Numbered from the stretch's first letter, positions 25,515 to 34,179 are shown. The stretch: DNA of 64,000 bases from Rhizobium skierniewicense (GCF_014196515.1 NZ_JACIDV010000001.1:1-64000); one strand, 5' to 3'. The notes: generated by a model from the sequence alone, not told the origin. Numbers and translations: made by a program.

Positions 25515-25601
25515 GGGAAATCCTCAACGCATCTGCGCGTTCTCTCTTGATGTTTGTGGAGATGCAAAACACCGTGCCGTCCGCTGACGGAGCGCGCTGC
25601 T

Positions 25602-25622
25602 TTGCTTAAGTGCGTGGTAATC
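25602..25622 (-). promoter_or_regulatory. T7-like phage promoter 2
   Basis: Minus strand GATTACCACGCACTTAAGCA shares 14 identical bases with promoter 1 and lies 88 bp ahead of the start of the 25158-25514 gene, in the right direction. The start-site half (AAG instead of TAGG) is less T7-like. Confidence 0.45.
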
Positions 25623-26245
25623 GAATGACAGGGATGTTTTCCAATACCCCGTCCCCGCCATTCAGCGCGATCCAGTGCGCTGCGCATACAACATCAAGTC
25701 AAAGCCCGCATCTCGAAATCACGGGGACGAGGAAGGAAAGAACGCACTCTGATGTTAGGGCGTGTCGTGCCGAACAATTAAAGAGTTCGTCTCGCTCTCG
25801 AACTGTAGCGGCGCACCATCATGGCCTGCCTCAACCGAACTGTGAGCGCGTCGATAGAGGCAGAACTGGACACTCATCGTGAAGCGGCGTTCCGAGGTGC
25901 GAATAGCTGCCTCTTCTCAATCACCCAATGCCGCCACTTACCGCATGGATGCTCGAACCATTCAGTTTTGCTCCATGCAAATTCATGGCTGCTGGTAAAC
26001 ACGTAAAGTGCATGCGGAAGGCGGCTGTCGATCTCAATATGGTGGCCGAATGCGGCGAGCTTGATAGGCATAGGGTAGGTCCATGATAAGGGTTGAAGCG
26101 AAGCGTTCTGGCCAGAACAATGCCGTTAGACTCCGCCACGTGAGTCTCGTCAAGATGGACAAAATCTCTATTTTTCAATATCTTATCCCGATGTAAATAC
26201 ATTCCAGCCAAGACGTTGAAGAGACAGGGAAAACTCTGCGCATTT
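25623..26245. other. Mostly non-coding stretch within the phage remnant
   Basis: About 620 bp. The only plausible gene is a 65-codon leftward frame at 25874-26071. Other open frames have no ribosome site and look random. Confidence 0.4.
25874..26071 (-). CDS. Possible small phage protein
   Basis: 65 residues (MPIKLAAFGHHIEID, then WFEHPCGKWRHWVIEK). The composition, rich in Trp, His and Phe, is protein-like rather than random, but there is no ribosome site before ATG 26071 and no known family. May equally be a chance frame. Confidence 0.3.
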   Translation of the reverse strand: MPIKLAAFGHHIEIDSRLPHALYVFTSSHEFAWSKTEWFEHPCGKWRHWVIEKRQLFAPRNAASR

Positions 26246-26599
26246 TTATTCACAGCTCTTGTGTGATGATGTCTCCTGCATCTCGGCCATGTACTTGGCC
26301 ATCATCGTAGACACTTCAGTTGCCGTGATCGTAGCCACCTGCGTCTTCGCCTGCTGCTCTTCCAGTTCCATCCAACGGTCGATGATGCGGGCGCGAAGTT
26401 CGACCGAATAACCCGAGACGAGGATGAGGGTCTCACGCTTGGGGAGATTGAAGCATGGGAGCTGTCGGCAAGTGCTATCGGTATAGCTACCTACGAAATC
26501 TCTCGGCTCAGATTTGAGCCCAGTGAGCATCGTTCGAATGTCGCGGATGACATTGGTGTGCCGCTTGCCGGTCAGCTTGGCGATTTCGCGGCTAGACAT
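26246..26599 (-). CDS. rha: Rha-family phage regulatory protein
   Basis: 117 residues from ATG 26599; the frame is open back to a GTG at 26668, overlapping the upstream gene, so the N-terminus is uncertain. Full Rha domain: MSSREIAKLTGKRHTNVIRD (residues 1-20), then FNLPKRETLILVSGYSVELRARIIDRWMELE. Rha proteins are found in temperate phages and interfere with growth on hosts lacking integration host factor. The C-terminal tail is a short helix (STMMAKYMAEMQETS), without the anti-repressor domains often fused to Rha. A decayed second Rha-like start lies at 27984-28140. Confidence 0.8.
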   Translation of the reverse strand: MSSREIAKLTGKRHTNVIRDIRTMLTGLKSEPRDFVGSYTDSTCRQLPCFNLPKRETLILVSGYSVELRARIIDRWMELEEQQAKTQVATITATEVSTMMAKYMAEMQETSSHKSCE

Positions 26600-26652
26600 G
26601 GTGAGCGTGGAGGCGGTTCTTGGGTGGGCAGCGGCCCAGCAAAAAATGCAGT

Positions 26653-27816
26653 TTACTGCGCGCAGCACACGTCTTTGACGTAGGTATTCCCTACCGTCAT
26701 AAATGCATCATCAGGCACAGCACCACGCGATTTCAATTCCTTGAGCAGTTCCGAAGCTCCTGATGCTGGCAACGACCGGGACAGCGTAACGGCATACCAT
26801 TTGTTTGTCGCGAGGTAGGCCGTCAACGGCAGACTCGAACCGCGAACGAAAGCCTCGGCTTCATGAAAATTATCGAAGCTCTTGATCTGGATGTATCGGT
26901 TCTCGAAGGGCTGCGTCAGAAACTGGTCCACCTTGACCCAGTTGTGATGGAGATAGCCTTCGCGACCCTTTGCACGCACCTTGTACCAGCGGTCCCCCAC
27001 CGCCAATATCTCGACACGGTCACCGTTGCTCATGCTGATAAGCTTTCCTGAGGCCTGATCTTCACCGCTCCGTAAGAACTCCTTACCCTTAGGAACCCGA
27101 AGCGCTCCCGCCCTCGCCGTGGGGATTTGGAAACGCGGATCATCATCGGCAATACGATAGCTAGGCAGAGCGCTGGTCGTGGGATGAGGGGCAGGAACTG
27201 CAGCAACACGCGGCGGCTCACTAGGGGTAGCTCCGCTCCCATCGACGTTTGTAACCCGAAATTGGGCCATCTCGCTCTTAGACAGGTAACGCATGTCATC
27301 GCGTTCATATCGAAGGGAAAGCTGTAGCAGACCCGGATCGACTCCCATCTCGGTCATGTAGCTTATCGTTTCAGCCGTCTGATGCTGGATGAATGAGACC
27401 GCGTCATCAACGGACAAAGCCGTACTGTCCGAGAACGACGTTTTATGGACGCCGATGGCACCCGTCTCGGCAATACGCTTGGAGCCACCCATAAATGCCA
27501 AAGCGCAGGCAGACTCGCATTGCATCTCTCTCGGCTGGATAACCGGTAAATCCATCGCCCGAATAAGCCGACCCAGACGCATGGCTGTAGTGGGGTTACC
27601 GCCAGGACTTTTGAAAATCACAAAGATCGACTTCCCGCCAACGCTAGAAACCTTGGATGTAAATTCGCTCAGATTTTCAGATGGGCTGAAGACCCCGGAC
27701 ACGATAATAGCAGTGGCGCTGCCATCGAGCGGAGCAGTCTCGAAGGTTAGGGCCGAGGCATCCATCGTGAAAGCCAGCAAAGCTGCAGAAACGGAAACAC
27801 ACTTTATGAACGACAA
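26653..27816 (-). CDS. Secreted ClpP/crotonase-fold protein with SH3 and SPOR-like domains
   Basis: 387 residues from TTG 27816. Signal peptide (MSFIKCVSVSAALLAFTMDA, cleavage near ASA). A ClpP-like domain (about 30-190) has SPGG (70-73, oxyanion turn), CESACALAFMGG with candidate nucleophile Ser102, and IGVHKTS with His124. Then a Pro-rich linker, a bacterial SH3 region (about 255-300; GDRVEILAVGDRWYKV, GREGYLHHNWV) and a SPOR-like repeat (about 310-385; YIQIKSFDNFHEAEAFV, WYAVTLS). The last two modules usually bind cell wall, so a periplasmic, wall-linked protease or pseudoprotease is inferred. Its presence near the right end of the element suggests an envelope role, possibly in exclusion or lysis. 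Confidence 0.75.
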   Translation of the reverse strand: MSFIKCVSVSAALLAFTMDASALTFETAPLDGSATAIIVSGVFSPSENLSEFTSKVSSVGGKSIFVIFKSPGGNPTTAMRLGRLIRAMDLPVIQPREMQCESACALAFMGGSKRIAETGAIGVHKTSFSDSTALSVDDAVSFIQHQTAETISYMTEMGVDPGLLQLSLRYERDDMRYLSKSEMAQFRVTNVDGSGATPSEPPRVAAVPAPHPTTSALPSYRIADDDPRFQIPTARAGALRVPKGKEFLRSGEDQASGKLISMSNGDRVEILAVGDRWYKVRAKGREGYLHHNWVKVDQFLTQPFENRYIQIKSFDNFHEAEAFVRGSSLPLTAYLATNKWYAVTLSRSLPASGASELLKELKSRGAVPDDAFMTVGNTYVKDVCCAQ

Positions 27817-28346
27817 CTCTTTACACCCCAGCTAGATCGAGAAGATCATACCTCAACGGCAGATTTGGGCTAGGGGGAGCAGAGGGTATTGCCAACACGT
27901 TTCCCTCCCTCTCGACCTACAATCGTGGAGAATCTCGTTTGCAAGAAGATCAACCGCACCACGGTCGCGGCGTTGGAGGGTAGTCAGCGGCCCACAAGCA
28001 AACGGCGCAGCCACCCCCCTGCGATGAGAATGTCGCCCACATTACGACCATCGGCACGAAGAATGCCGCGTCTGACCTGCTGATGCAGCTTGCTGGTCAG
28101 CCCAGCGATCTCGCAGGCTGGATATGGTGAACGTGGAGGCGGGGCGCTATAATCAATTGGTTTGCCATTGCGTCCTCTCTCCTTTCGCTCGCTGCATTCG
28201 CGTACGGGATTTTCGTGATCGCTATCACGGTGCCTTTTTAAAAAAGCAGTCGAAGCAGTATTTGAAGGCTCAGACTTCACGCCCGCGAATGCAGATTACG
28301 CCGCAATCCGAATGAGTCGCACGTAGGTGTATGAGAGGGAAGGCCC
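27817..28346. other. Element end region with gene debris
   Basis: No intact gene supported. Contains the Rha-like remnant and the sequence leading to the repeated GGTAC motifs near the tRNA. Confidence 0.4.
27984..28140 (-). pseudogene. Remnant of a second Rha-like N-terminus
   Basis: Minus frame reads CEIAGLTSKLHQQVRRGILR, which lines up with REIAKLTGKRHTNVIRDIRT of the Rha gene. The DNA around it (TGAACGTGGAGGCGG on the plus strand) nearly repeats 26610-26624. No conserved Rha C-terminal motif follows. Confidence 0.4.
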
Positions 28347-28392
28347 GGGGTACCGAGGTACATAACGCGGTACGTATTGAGGTACGCAGTAC
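28347..28392 (+). promoter_or_regulatory. Candidate integrase arm-binding repeats, right end
   Basis: Five GGTAC-type heptamers: GGGGTAC (28347), GAGGTAC (28355), GCGGTAC (28367), GAGGTAC (28379), GCAGTAC (28386). The middle three lie exactly 12 bp apart. The same motif occurs three times inside the left boundary at 15640-15725. Position just inside the core site fits integrase arm sites. Confidence 0.55.
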
Positions 28393-28425
28393 ACGCTAAG
28401 AAATTGATAAATCAAATGAAATAGA

Positions 28426-28445
28426 AATTGGCTGGGGAACCTGGA
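28426..28445 (+). repeat. attachment site, tRNA-proximal copy
   Basis: AATTGGCTGGGGAACCTGGA, identical to 15613-15632. Bases 28429-28445 are the 3' end of tRNA-Gln (CCA end, acceptor strand and part of the T arm), so insertion leaves the tRNA gene intact. Confidence 0.85.
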
Positions 28446-28502
28446 TTCGAACCAAGATTAACGGAGTCAGAGTCCGTCGTTCTACCGTTGAACTATTCCC
28501 CA
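28429..28502 (-). tRNA. tRNA-Gln (anticodon CTG)
   Basis: 74-nt cloverleaf on the minus strand. Acceptor TGGGGAA pairs with TTCCCCA, followed by GCCA (CCA encoded). Anticodon arm ACGGA-CTCTGAC-TCCGT gives anticodon CTG. T arm CCAGG-TTCGAAT-CCTGG-like with GGTTCGAATCC visible (read on the minus strand). Its 3' end is the integration target of the neighbouring element. Confidence 0.95.
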
Positions 28503-29117
28503 ACGCAAGAAAAGTGGCTGTGCCGCTTTGCTAGGCGTCATATAAATGATTTGATCGGCTATGCAAGTCGTAAAATGCGATCTTGGGCAGTTATTCTCGT
28601 GAAGGGTGGCGGGGCGGGCGTCAGCGAGTGGTGTTTGGGTCGAACGAAGGAAATGATGACACAGGCACTGAGCGACGATCCTTGGATACGCGCTTGGAGA
28701 CATCTGCGCAGGCATGACGCCGCGACAGGGAGCCTCCCGTTTCGGCACTGGGGTTCTGATAGCCCTCTGATATTTCGCACAAATGGACGCTTGCATCCCG
28801 GTTGAGACCCAAACCGCGAATAACTATCCCCTCGATGAGCCGCTCTCTGCTTGGCGTTATCTGGTCGTGTGTTGATGTTTAAAGTCGGGGGGAATTTTGG
28901 CATATCGCCCCCTGATACGAAAGACAGCCCGCAATGATCAAGCCGTGTTCGCTTTGGTCCCGACGATCCCGTGGCTCAAATCTCTGCCAACACCTTACAG
29001 CGCTATCGCTGACCGCCCGCGTTCAAGGCTGTCACGAACCCCGATCCGGTCTGGTTTTTTAGGGGCAGCTCGATACGACATCTGACGCCGTTACCCTTGA
29101 CGAATAATGATGTATGG
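28503..29117. other. Gene-free stretch between tRNA-Gln and the tetR gene
   Basis: About 615 bp. Open frames here lack ribosome sites and overlap each other on both strands; none gives a recognisable protein. Possible debris of older integrations. Confidence 0.4.
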
Positions 29118-29155
29118 CTTACGAATGACGAAATTCGAAAATCGTCATTCGTAAG
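29118..29155. promoter_or_regulatory. TetR operator: perfect 14-bp inverted repeat
   Basis: CTTACGAATGACGA (29118-29131) and TCGTCATTCGTAAG (29142-29155) are perfect inverted repeats around a 10-bp AT-rich spacer, ending 14 bp before the regulator's ATG. The position implies autoregulation and control of the efflux genes downstream. Confidence 0.8.
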
Positions 29156-29169
29156 AAAAGTTGATTGCC

Positions 29170-29808
29170 ATGCCCCATCGCGCTTTGGAAAAGACCGCTG
29201 AAGACCCGAGAGAAGAGAACATATCTCGCATTCTTGATGCGGCGGAACGCGCGTTCCGTCATTTTGGTTATGGCAAGACGACTGTCGCGGACATCGCCAG
29301 TGACCTTGGGATGTCCACTGCCAATATCTACCGCTTCTTCGCCTCCAAAGTGGAAATCCATCAAGCAGTCTGTTCTCGCATGTTGGGAGAATGCAAAGCG
29401 CGGGCGCATGACGTCCGCGATATGCCTCTCAGCGCGGAACATCGGCTTCGCCTCTATGTCAAGGCCCACCACGAGTGGACCGTGGAGACAATGTTGGACG
29501 AAGCGAAAGTCCACGAGATGATTGTCGTGGCGATTGAGCGCGACTGGGACGTGATCGAAAAACACATTGATTATATTCAAGACATCATTGCGGACATTAT
29601 TAGAGACGGCATCGAGGCCGGCGAATTTCCGCAGCAAGATCCCAGGGTTGCGTCGCAGTGCTTTGGTGCGGCGACAGTTACGTTGTGCCACCCCCAGATG
29701 GTCGCCCAGTGCCGGTCAAAAGACAACCGGGCTCCCGTAGATGATCTCATTGGGTTTGCGATCGGAGCCTTGAAAACCACGAGCTTCCGTCAAGACGACA
29801 GCATTTGA
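29170..29808 (+). CDS. TetR-family regulator of the adjacent RND pump
   Basis: 212 residues from ATG 29170 (a TTG 9 bp upstream is also in frame). Helix-turn-helix VADIASDLGMSTANIYRFF at about residues 39-57 follows the usual AAERAFRHFGYGKTT lead-in. The C-terminal ligand domain is helical and resembles the AcrR/efflux-regulator group. A 27-bp gap separates it from the adaptor gene, so the three genes probably form one operon repressed by this protein until a pump substrate binds. Confidence 0.9.
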   Translation: MPHRALEKTAEDPREENISRILDAAERAFRHFGYGKTTVADIASDLGMSTANIYRFFASKVEIHQAVCSRMLGECKARAHDVRDMPLSAEHRLRLYVKAHHEWTVETMLDEAKVHEMIVVAIERDWDVIEKHIDYIQDIIADIIRDGIEAGEFPQQDPRVASQCFGAATVTLCHPQMVAQCRSKDNRAPVDDLIGFAIGALKTTSFRQDDSI

Positions 29809-29835
29809 TACCCACCGGCCCTAAAGGTTACGAAA

Positions 29836-30966
29836 ATGATATCCGATAAAACGATAAGATCGCCGTTTGCTCTCGTTGTCTTGAGCGTCCTTGTTTTCGG
29901 TCTCGCTGGCTGCAGCGACGAACAAAAGGAGGAGGTCAAAGATGTTACGCGTCCGGTCAAAACCATTGAGATCTCTGATCATCAAAGTCAAAAGACGCTG
30001 GTGTATTCTGGCGCCGTAAGGGCACGGGTGGAGTCCAGTCTCGGCTTTCGCGTGGCCGGAAAAATCGTGGAACGATCGGTCAATATCGGTGATCGCATCA
30101 AGCCCGGCGACGTGCTGGCAAGGCTGGATTCCAAAGATCTCGAGCTGAGCTTGCGAACTGCCGAAGCAAACTTGAAAGCAGCAGAAAAGGGTGTCGCTAC
30201 GGCCGACCTCGCCAGCAGGCGTGCTCAGCAACTCTATGAAAAAAATGCGGTGGCTCAGTCGCAGCTTGAACAGGCCCTGCTGACCTACGATCAGGCGGTT
30301 TCAACCCGCGACGCAGCCGAAGCCGCTTTTGACCAAGCCAGAAATCAGGTTGATTACGCGAAACTCCGGTCAGACGTGAGGGGGATTGTGACGGCAATTG
30401 CCGCTGATGCGGGAACCGTGGTCGCTGCCGGTACGACGGTTGTCACCGTCGCGCTGGACGACGAGAAAGAAGTGCAAATCGCTGTTCCTGAAAACGAGAT
30501 TACAGAGTTTCGTCCCGGTGCCGCGGTCAAGGCAAGTTTCTGGTCCGACGCCGCCCTGATTCTGGAAGGAAAGGTGCGTGAAGTCTCCGGAAGCGCAGAT
30601 CCGCAATCACGCACCTTTTCCGTACGCGTCAGTCTGCCCGAAGATTCCCGTGTCCTGCTGGGCATGACGGCCACAATCGAGAAGAACACGCATGATACGA
30701 ACGGCAGTTACGTCATCCCTCTTTCGGCGCTTGCCGAAAAGAACGGGCAGAAGATTGTGTGGGTTGTCGACACGCAAACCTCGACGGTGAATGCGCGTGA
30801 AATCGGCGTTGGCGACTTTACAGCCGATGGTATCAACATCGCGACCGGACTTGGCGTCGGCGATGTCGTTGTCGTCGCTGGTACGCAGTTCATGACCGAT
30901 AATCTCAAGGTGAAGATGCAAGCGCAGCATGCGGCTCAGCTACAGTCCGCTGCACCCATCCGTTAG
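29836..30966 (+). CDS. RND efflux periplasmic adaptor lipoprotein (membrane fusion protein)
   Basis: 376 residues. Lipoprotein signal with lipobox LAGC (Cys26). Barrel-sandwich hybrid halves (GFRVAGKIVERSVNIGDRIK and YAKLRSDVRGIVTAIAADAG) flank a coiled-coil hairpin (about 100-170, AEANLKAAEKG...). Then a beta-barrel domain (QIAVPENEITEFRPG) and a membrane-proximal end. It links the inner-membrane pump to an outer-membrane channel, which is not encoded here. Confidence 0.92.
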   Translation: MISDKTIRSPFALVVLSVLVFGLAGCSDEQKEEVKDVTRPVKTIEISDHQSQKTLVYSGAVRARVESSLGFRVAGKIVERSVNIGDRIKPGDVLARLDSKDLELSLRTAEANLKAAEKGVATADLASRRAQQLYEKNAVAQSQLEQALLTYDQAVSTRDAAEAAFDQARNQVDYAKLRSDVRGIVTAIAADAGTVVAAGTTVVTVALDDEKEVQIAVPENEITEFRPGAAVKASFWSDAALILEGKVREVSGSADPQSRTFSVRVSLPEDSRVLLGMTATIEKNTHDTNGSYVIPLSALAEKNGQKIVWVVDTQTSTVNAREIGVGDFTADGINIATGLGVGDVVVVAGTQFMTDNLKVKMQAQHAAQLQSAAPIR

Positions 30967-30988
30967 GCCCAATCAAGGAAGAATTCTT

Positions 30989-33900
30989 ATGGAAAAGTCG
31001 AATGAGGGGAAACATCCCTTCAACCTGTCGCGTTGGGCGATCGGTCATCCAAGCATTGCGCGCTTCCTGTTCGGGCTGATTCTGATTACCGGTGTGCTTG
31101 GGCTAACCCGGATGGGTCAGAAGGAAGATCCGGACTTTACCTTCCGGGTAATGGTGGTTCAAGCCATTTGGCCGGGGTCGTCCATTCAGGAGATGCAGGA
31201 TCAGGTTGTCAACAGGATCGAGCGAAAGCTCCAGGAGACACCGCATCTGGATTGGGTAAAATCCTACACGCGTGAAGGAAGCGCAATCATCACGCTCCAG
31301 GTGAAAGGCGACACCAATGCGGCTGAAGTCGCCGATGCCTTTTATCAGGTCCGAAAGAAGGTCGGCGACATATCCAACGAGCTCCCGGAGGGTTTGCTCG
31401 GCCCGTATTTCAATGACGAATTCGGTGATACATTCATCACACTGCATTCGATCAGTGGTGAAGGGTTCAGCTATCCTGAACTGAAGAAGCTGGCCATTCA
31501 GGCTCGTGATATGCTGCTGACCACGCCGGGCGTTGAAAAGGCTGTGATCATTGGTGACCAGCCCGAGAAAATCTTCATCGATGTGTCTTCAAAGTCGCTT
31601 GCCGAGCGTGGACTGACCCTCACGGATCTTCAGAATGCCATTAGAGGCCAAAACAGGGTTGATCCTGCGGGCACCGTCGATACCGGCCTGCGGTCTGTTC
31701 GTATTTCAGTCGAGGGAGATGTTAAAAAAGCCGAGGATATCCGAGAGTTGCGGTTGCGAGCCGGCGGGCAGATCACTCGTCTAGGGGACATTGCCACCGT
31801 TACCGCAGGCCTTGAAGACCCCTATCAGCGCAAATTCCGCTTCAATGGCTCAGACAGCGTGCAAGTCGGCGTGGTCATGGCGAAGGGATTCAACGTTATC
31901 GACGTTGGAAAGGCGGTGGCTAAGACATACCGCAACTTTGAGAACGCTGTTCCATACGGCGTCCAAGTCGGTCAGATATCAAACCAGCCAGAGGTTGTTA
32001 CCGAGGCCGTCGGCGAATTCATGAAGGCATTGGTCGAAGCACTCGTCATCGTCCTTGTCGTTTCTTTCCTGTCGATCGGGTGGCGCTCCGGTCTGGTCAT
32101 CGCCATCACCATTCCACTCGTTCTCGCCGCAACCTTTGCGATTATGTATGAGCTCGGTATTGATCTACAGCGAATTTCTCTCGGCGCACTGATTATTGCG
32201 CTCGGACTGCTGGTCGATGACGCTATGATCGTTGTGGAAATGATGGAGCGCAAGCTCGAAGAGGGATTGATCAAGGTAGAGGCGGCGAGCTTCGCCTACA
32301 CCTCGACCGCCTTCCCGATGTTGACCGGCACATTGATTACCATCGCCGGCTTTATTCCGGTGGGATTTGCGGAATCGACCGCTGGTGAGTATGTCAGCTC
32401 GCTCTTTTATGTCGTTGGTATTGCGCTTGTCACGTCCTGGTTCGTGGCCGTTTATTTCACGCCCTGGCTGGGAAACATGATCCTCAAGCAAAGAGCCCAT
32501 GCCGGCGGACACCACGACGTCTTCGATACCCGGTTCTACCGAACTCTGGGTGCATCCGTGGCCTGGGCGGTACGGCATCGGATCATCGTTCTGGCCATGA
32601 CGTTCGGCGTTTTCGCGGGCAGCATATGGGCTTTCCAGTTCATTCCGCAGAACTTTTTTCCGCAGTCATCACGCCCGGAGATTCTCGTCGACCTCTGGCT
32701 GCCTGAGGGCACGAGCATCAAGGAAGTTGAAGTTCAGGCAAAAGCGCTCGAACAAAAAATTATTGGCGACACCGACAAGCAGTTCATCGCGACCTATATC
32801 GGTGAAGGCGTACCGCGTTTCTTCCTTCCGCTTGATCAGCAACTGCGTAATCCCAATTTTGCGCAGCTTCTCGTCATGGCCAAAGACGAGGCAGCGCGCG
32901 AGCGCCTCATCATCAAGCTTCGCGGCATTTTGGCCGAAGACTTTCCATCCGTCAGAGGCAAGGTCGACCGGCTTTTCCTGGGGCCACCCACAGGCTGGCC
33001 CGTGCAGATGCGCGTGCAGGGACCGGACCGCCAGGAAGTTCGACGAATTGCCGATGAGGTCAAAGCAATTTTTGCCAAAAATCCTGCGCTCAGTGCCATT
33101 CATGACGATTGGCTGGAGCAGATCCCCGCGATGAAGCTGGTGATTGATCAGGACCGCGCCCGCGCGCTCGGTGTCACATCCCAACGTGTTCGCCAGATGC
33201 TGCAGGCGGCCATGACGGGCGTCCCGATCGATGACTTCCGCTCGGGCGAGGAAACCGTCTCCATCGTTGTTCGGGAGCAGGATAAGACCAGGTTGCTGCT
33301 ATCAGCAGTCAACTCGGTCTACGTACCCACGGATTTTGGTGGCTTCGTGCCCGTCTCGCAAGTTGCCAAGGTTGTTCCCATCCTTGAGCAGGGTATCGAA
33401 TGGCGTCGCGACCGGTTGCCTACGATTACGGTGCGCGCCACCTTGCCTGACGGTGTGCAGCCAAACGATGTTGTCCTGAAAATGTATGCCGATATGCAGG
33501 CGATGCGTGACAATCTGCCCACGGGTTATAAAATCGAAATTCAGGGCGGCGCTGAGGATGCCGCCGAAAGCCAGGCGTCGATCGCCGCGAAAGCACCGAT
33601 CATGCTTCTTGTCATCGTTGTGCTCCTGATGGTGCAATTGCAGCATTTCGGTAAGGCCATGCTCGTTCTGGCAACGGGGCCACTTGGCATCATCGGTGCG
33701 GCTGCCGCGTTGCTGATCAGCGGCGCACCCTTCGGCTTCGTCGCCATTCTTGGCGTTATCGCGCTGCTGGGTATCATCATCCGAAATTCGATTATCCTGG
33801 TGGACCAGATTGATCAGGATATTGAAGCCGGATTGCCTCGCCACGAGGCAATCGTGGGGGCTGCGGTGCGACGTTTTCGTCCTATCGCGCTGACCGCGCT

Positions 33901-34120
33901 CACGGCCGTCCTCGCGCTCATCCCGATTTCCCGCGGGGTCTTCTGGGGGCCGCTCGCCTTCGCTATGATGGGCGGCATCCTCGTTGCCACGGTGTTGACC
34001 GTTTTCGTTCTTCCGGCTGCGTATGCACTGTTCTTTGGCAAGGACCGTAAGACGAACGCCACCGATCAAGACAAGAAGCTCTTGGATAAAGGCGTTGAGG
34101 GTCATGGCGCCGCAACATAG
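30989..34120 (+). CDS. RND efflux transporter permease (AcrB/HAE1 superfamily)
   Basis: 1043 residues from ATG 30989 with AAGGAAG upstream. Twelve membrane spans in two halves (first span near residues 20-40), each followed by a large periplasmic loop. The TM4 proton-relay motif LLVDDAMIVVEMMERKLEEG has the paired Asp, and GLLGIIIRNSIILVDQI-like sequence occurs in the second half (LLGIIIRNSIILVDQIDQD). Two genes without an outer-membrane factor; TolC supplied elsewhere is likely. Substrate probably lipophilic toxicants, controlled by the TetR protein upstream. Confidence 0.93.
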   Translation: MEKSNEGKHPFNLSRWAIGHPSIARFLFGLILITGVLGLTRMGQKEDPDFTFRVMVVQAIWPGSSIQEMQDQVVNRIERKLQETPHLDWVKSYTREGSAIITLQVKGDTNAAEVADAFYQVRKKVGDISNELPEGLLGPYFNDEFGDTFITLHSISGEGFSYPELKKLAIQARDMLLTTPGVEKAVIIGDQPEKIFIDVSSKSLAERGLTLTDLQNAIRGQNRVDPAGTVDTGLRSVRISVEGDVKKAEDIRELRLRAGGQITRLGDIATVTAGLEDPYQRKFRFNGSDSVQVGVVMAKGFNVIDVGKAVAKTYRNFENAVPYGVQVGQISNQPEVVTEAVGEFMKALVEALVIVLVVSFLSIGWRSGLVIAITIPLVLAATFAIMYELGIDLQRISLGALIIALGLLVDDAMIVVEMMERKLEEGLIKVEAASFAYTSTAFPMLTGTLITIAGFIPVGFAESTAGEYVSSLFYVVGIALVTSWFVAVYFTPWLGNMILKQRAHAGGHHDVFDTRFYRTLGASVAWAVRHRIIVLAMTFGVFAGSIWAFQFIPQNFFPQSSRPEILVDLWLPEGTSIKEVEVQAKALEQKIIGDTDKQFIATYIGEGVPRFFLPLDQQLRNPNFAQLLVMAKDEAARERLIIKLRGILAEDFPSVRGKVDRLFLGPPTGWPVQMRVQGPDRQEVRRIADEVKAIFAKNPALSAIHDDWLEQIPAMKLVIDQDRARALGVTSQRVRQMLQAAMTGVPIDDFRSGEETVSIVVREQDKTRLLLSAVNSVYVPTDFGGFVPVSQVAKVVPILEQGIEWRRDRLPTITVRATLPDGVQPNDVVLKMYADMQAMRDNLPTGYKIEIQGGAEDAAESQASIAAKAPIMLLVIVVLLMVQLQHFGKAMLVLATGPLGIIGAAAALLISGAPFGFVAILGVIALLGIIIRNSIILVDQIDQDIEAGLPRHEAIVGAAVRRFRPIALTALTAVLALIPISRGVFWGPLAFAMMGGILVATVLTVFVLPAAYALFFGKDRKTNATDQDKKLLDKGVEGHGAAT

Positions 34121-34179
34121 GGTGCCTGACCATTGATGCTATTTGCATAGGCGAGCATCAGTACATTTGATTGACGCAG

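Larger units (their letters stand above)
15613..28445. mobile_element. Integrative element inserted at tRNA-Gln
   Basis: 12.8-kb element bounded by 20-bp direct repeats of the tRNA-Gln 3' end. Just inside the left boundary lie the integrase gene (15731) and GGTAC motifs. Just inside the right boundary are five GGTAC-type motifs, three on a 12-bp period. Cargo: helicase/DarT-like/ADP-ribosylglycohydrolase operon, serine recombinase, MarR-like regulator, T7-like phage remnants, Rha protein and a ClpP-fold periplasmic protein. No conjugation genes are visible, so it is an integrative island or satellite-like element that would depend on a helper for transfer. Confidence 0.8.

Noticed and set aside
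28347-28392. Short regular repeats as a CRISPR array
   Set aside because: Repeats are only 7 bp on a 12-bp period with no spacers of CRISPR length and no cas genes; they fit integrase-binding sites better.
28428-28805. 125-codon frame starting inside tRNA-Gln
   Set aside because: Starts antisense to the tRNA; no conserved content.
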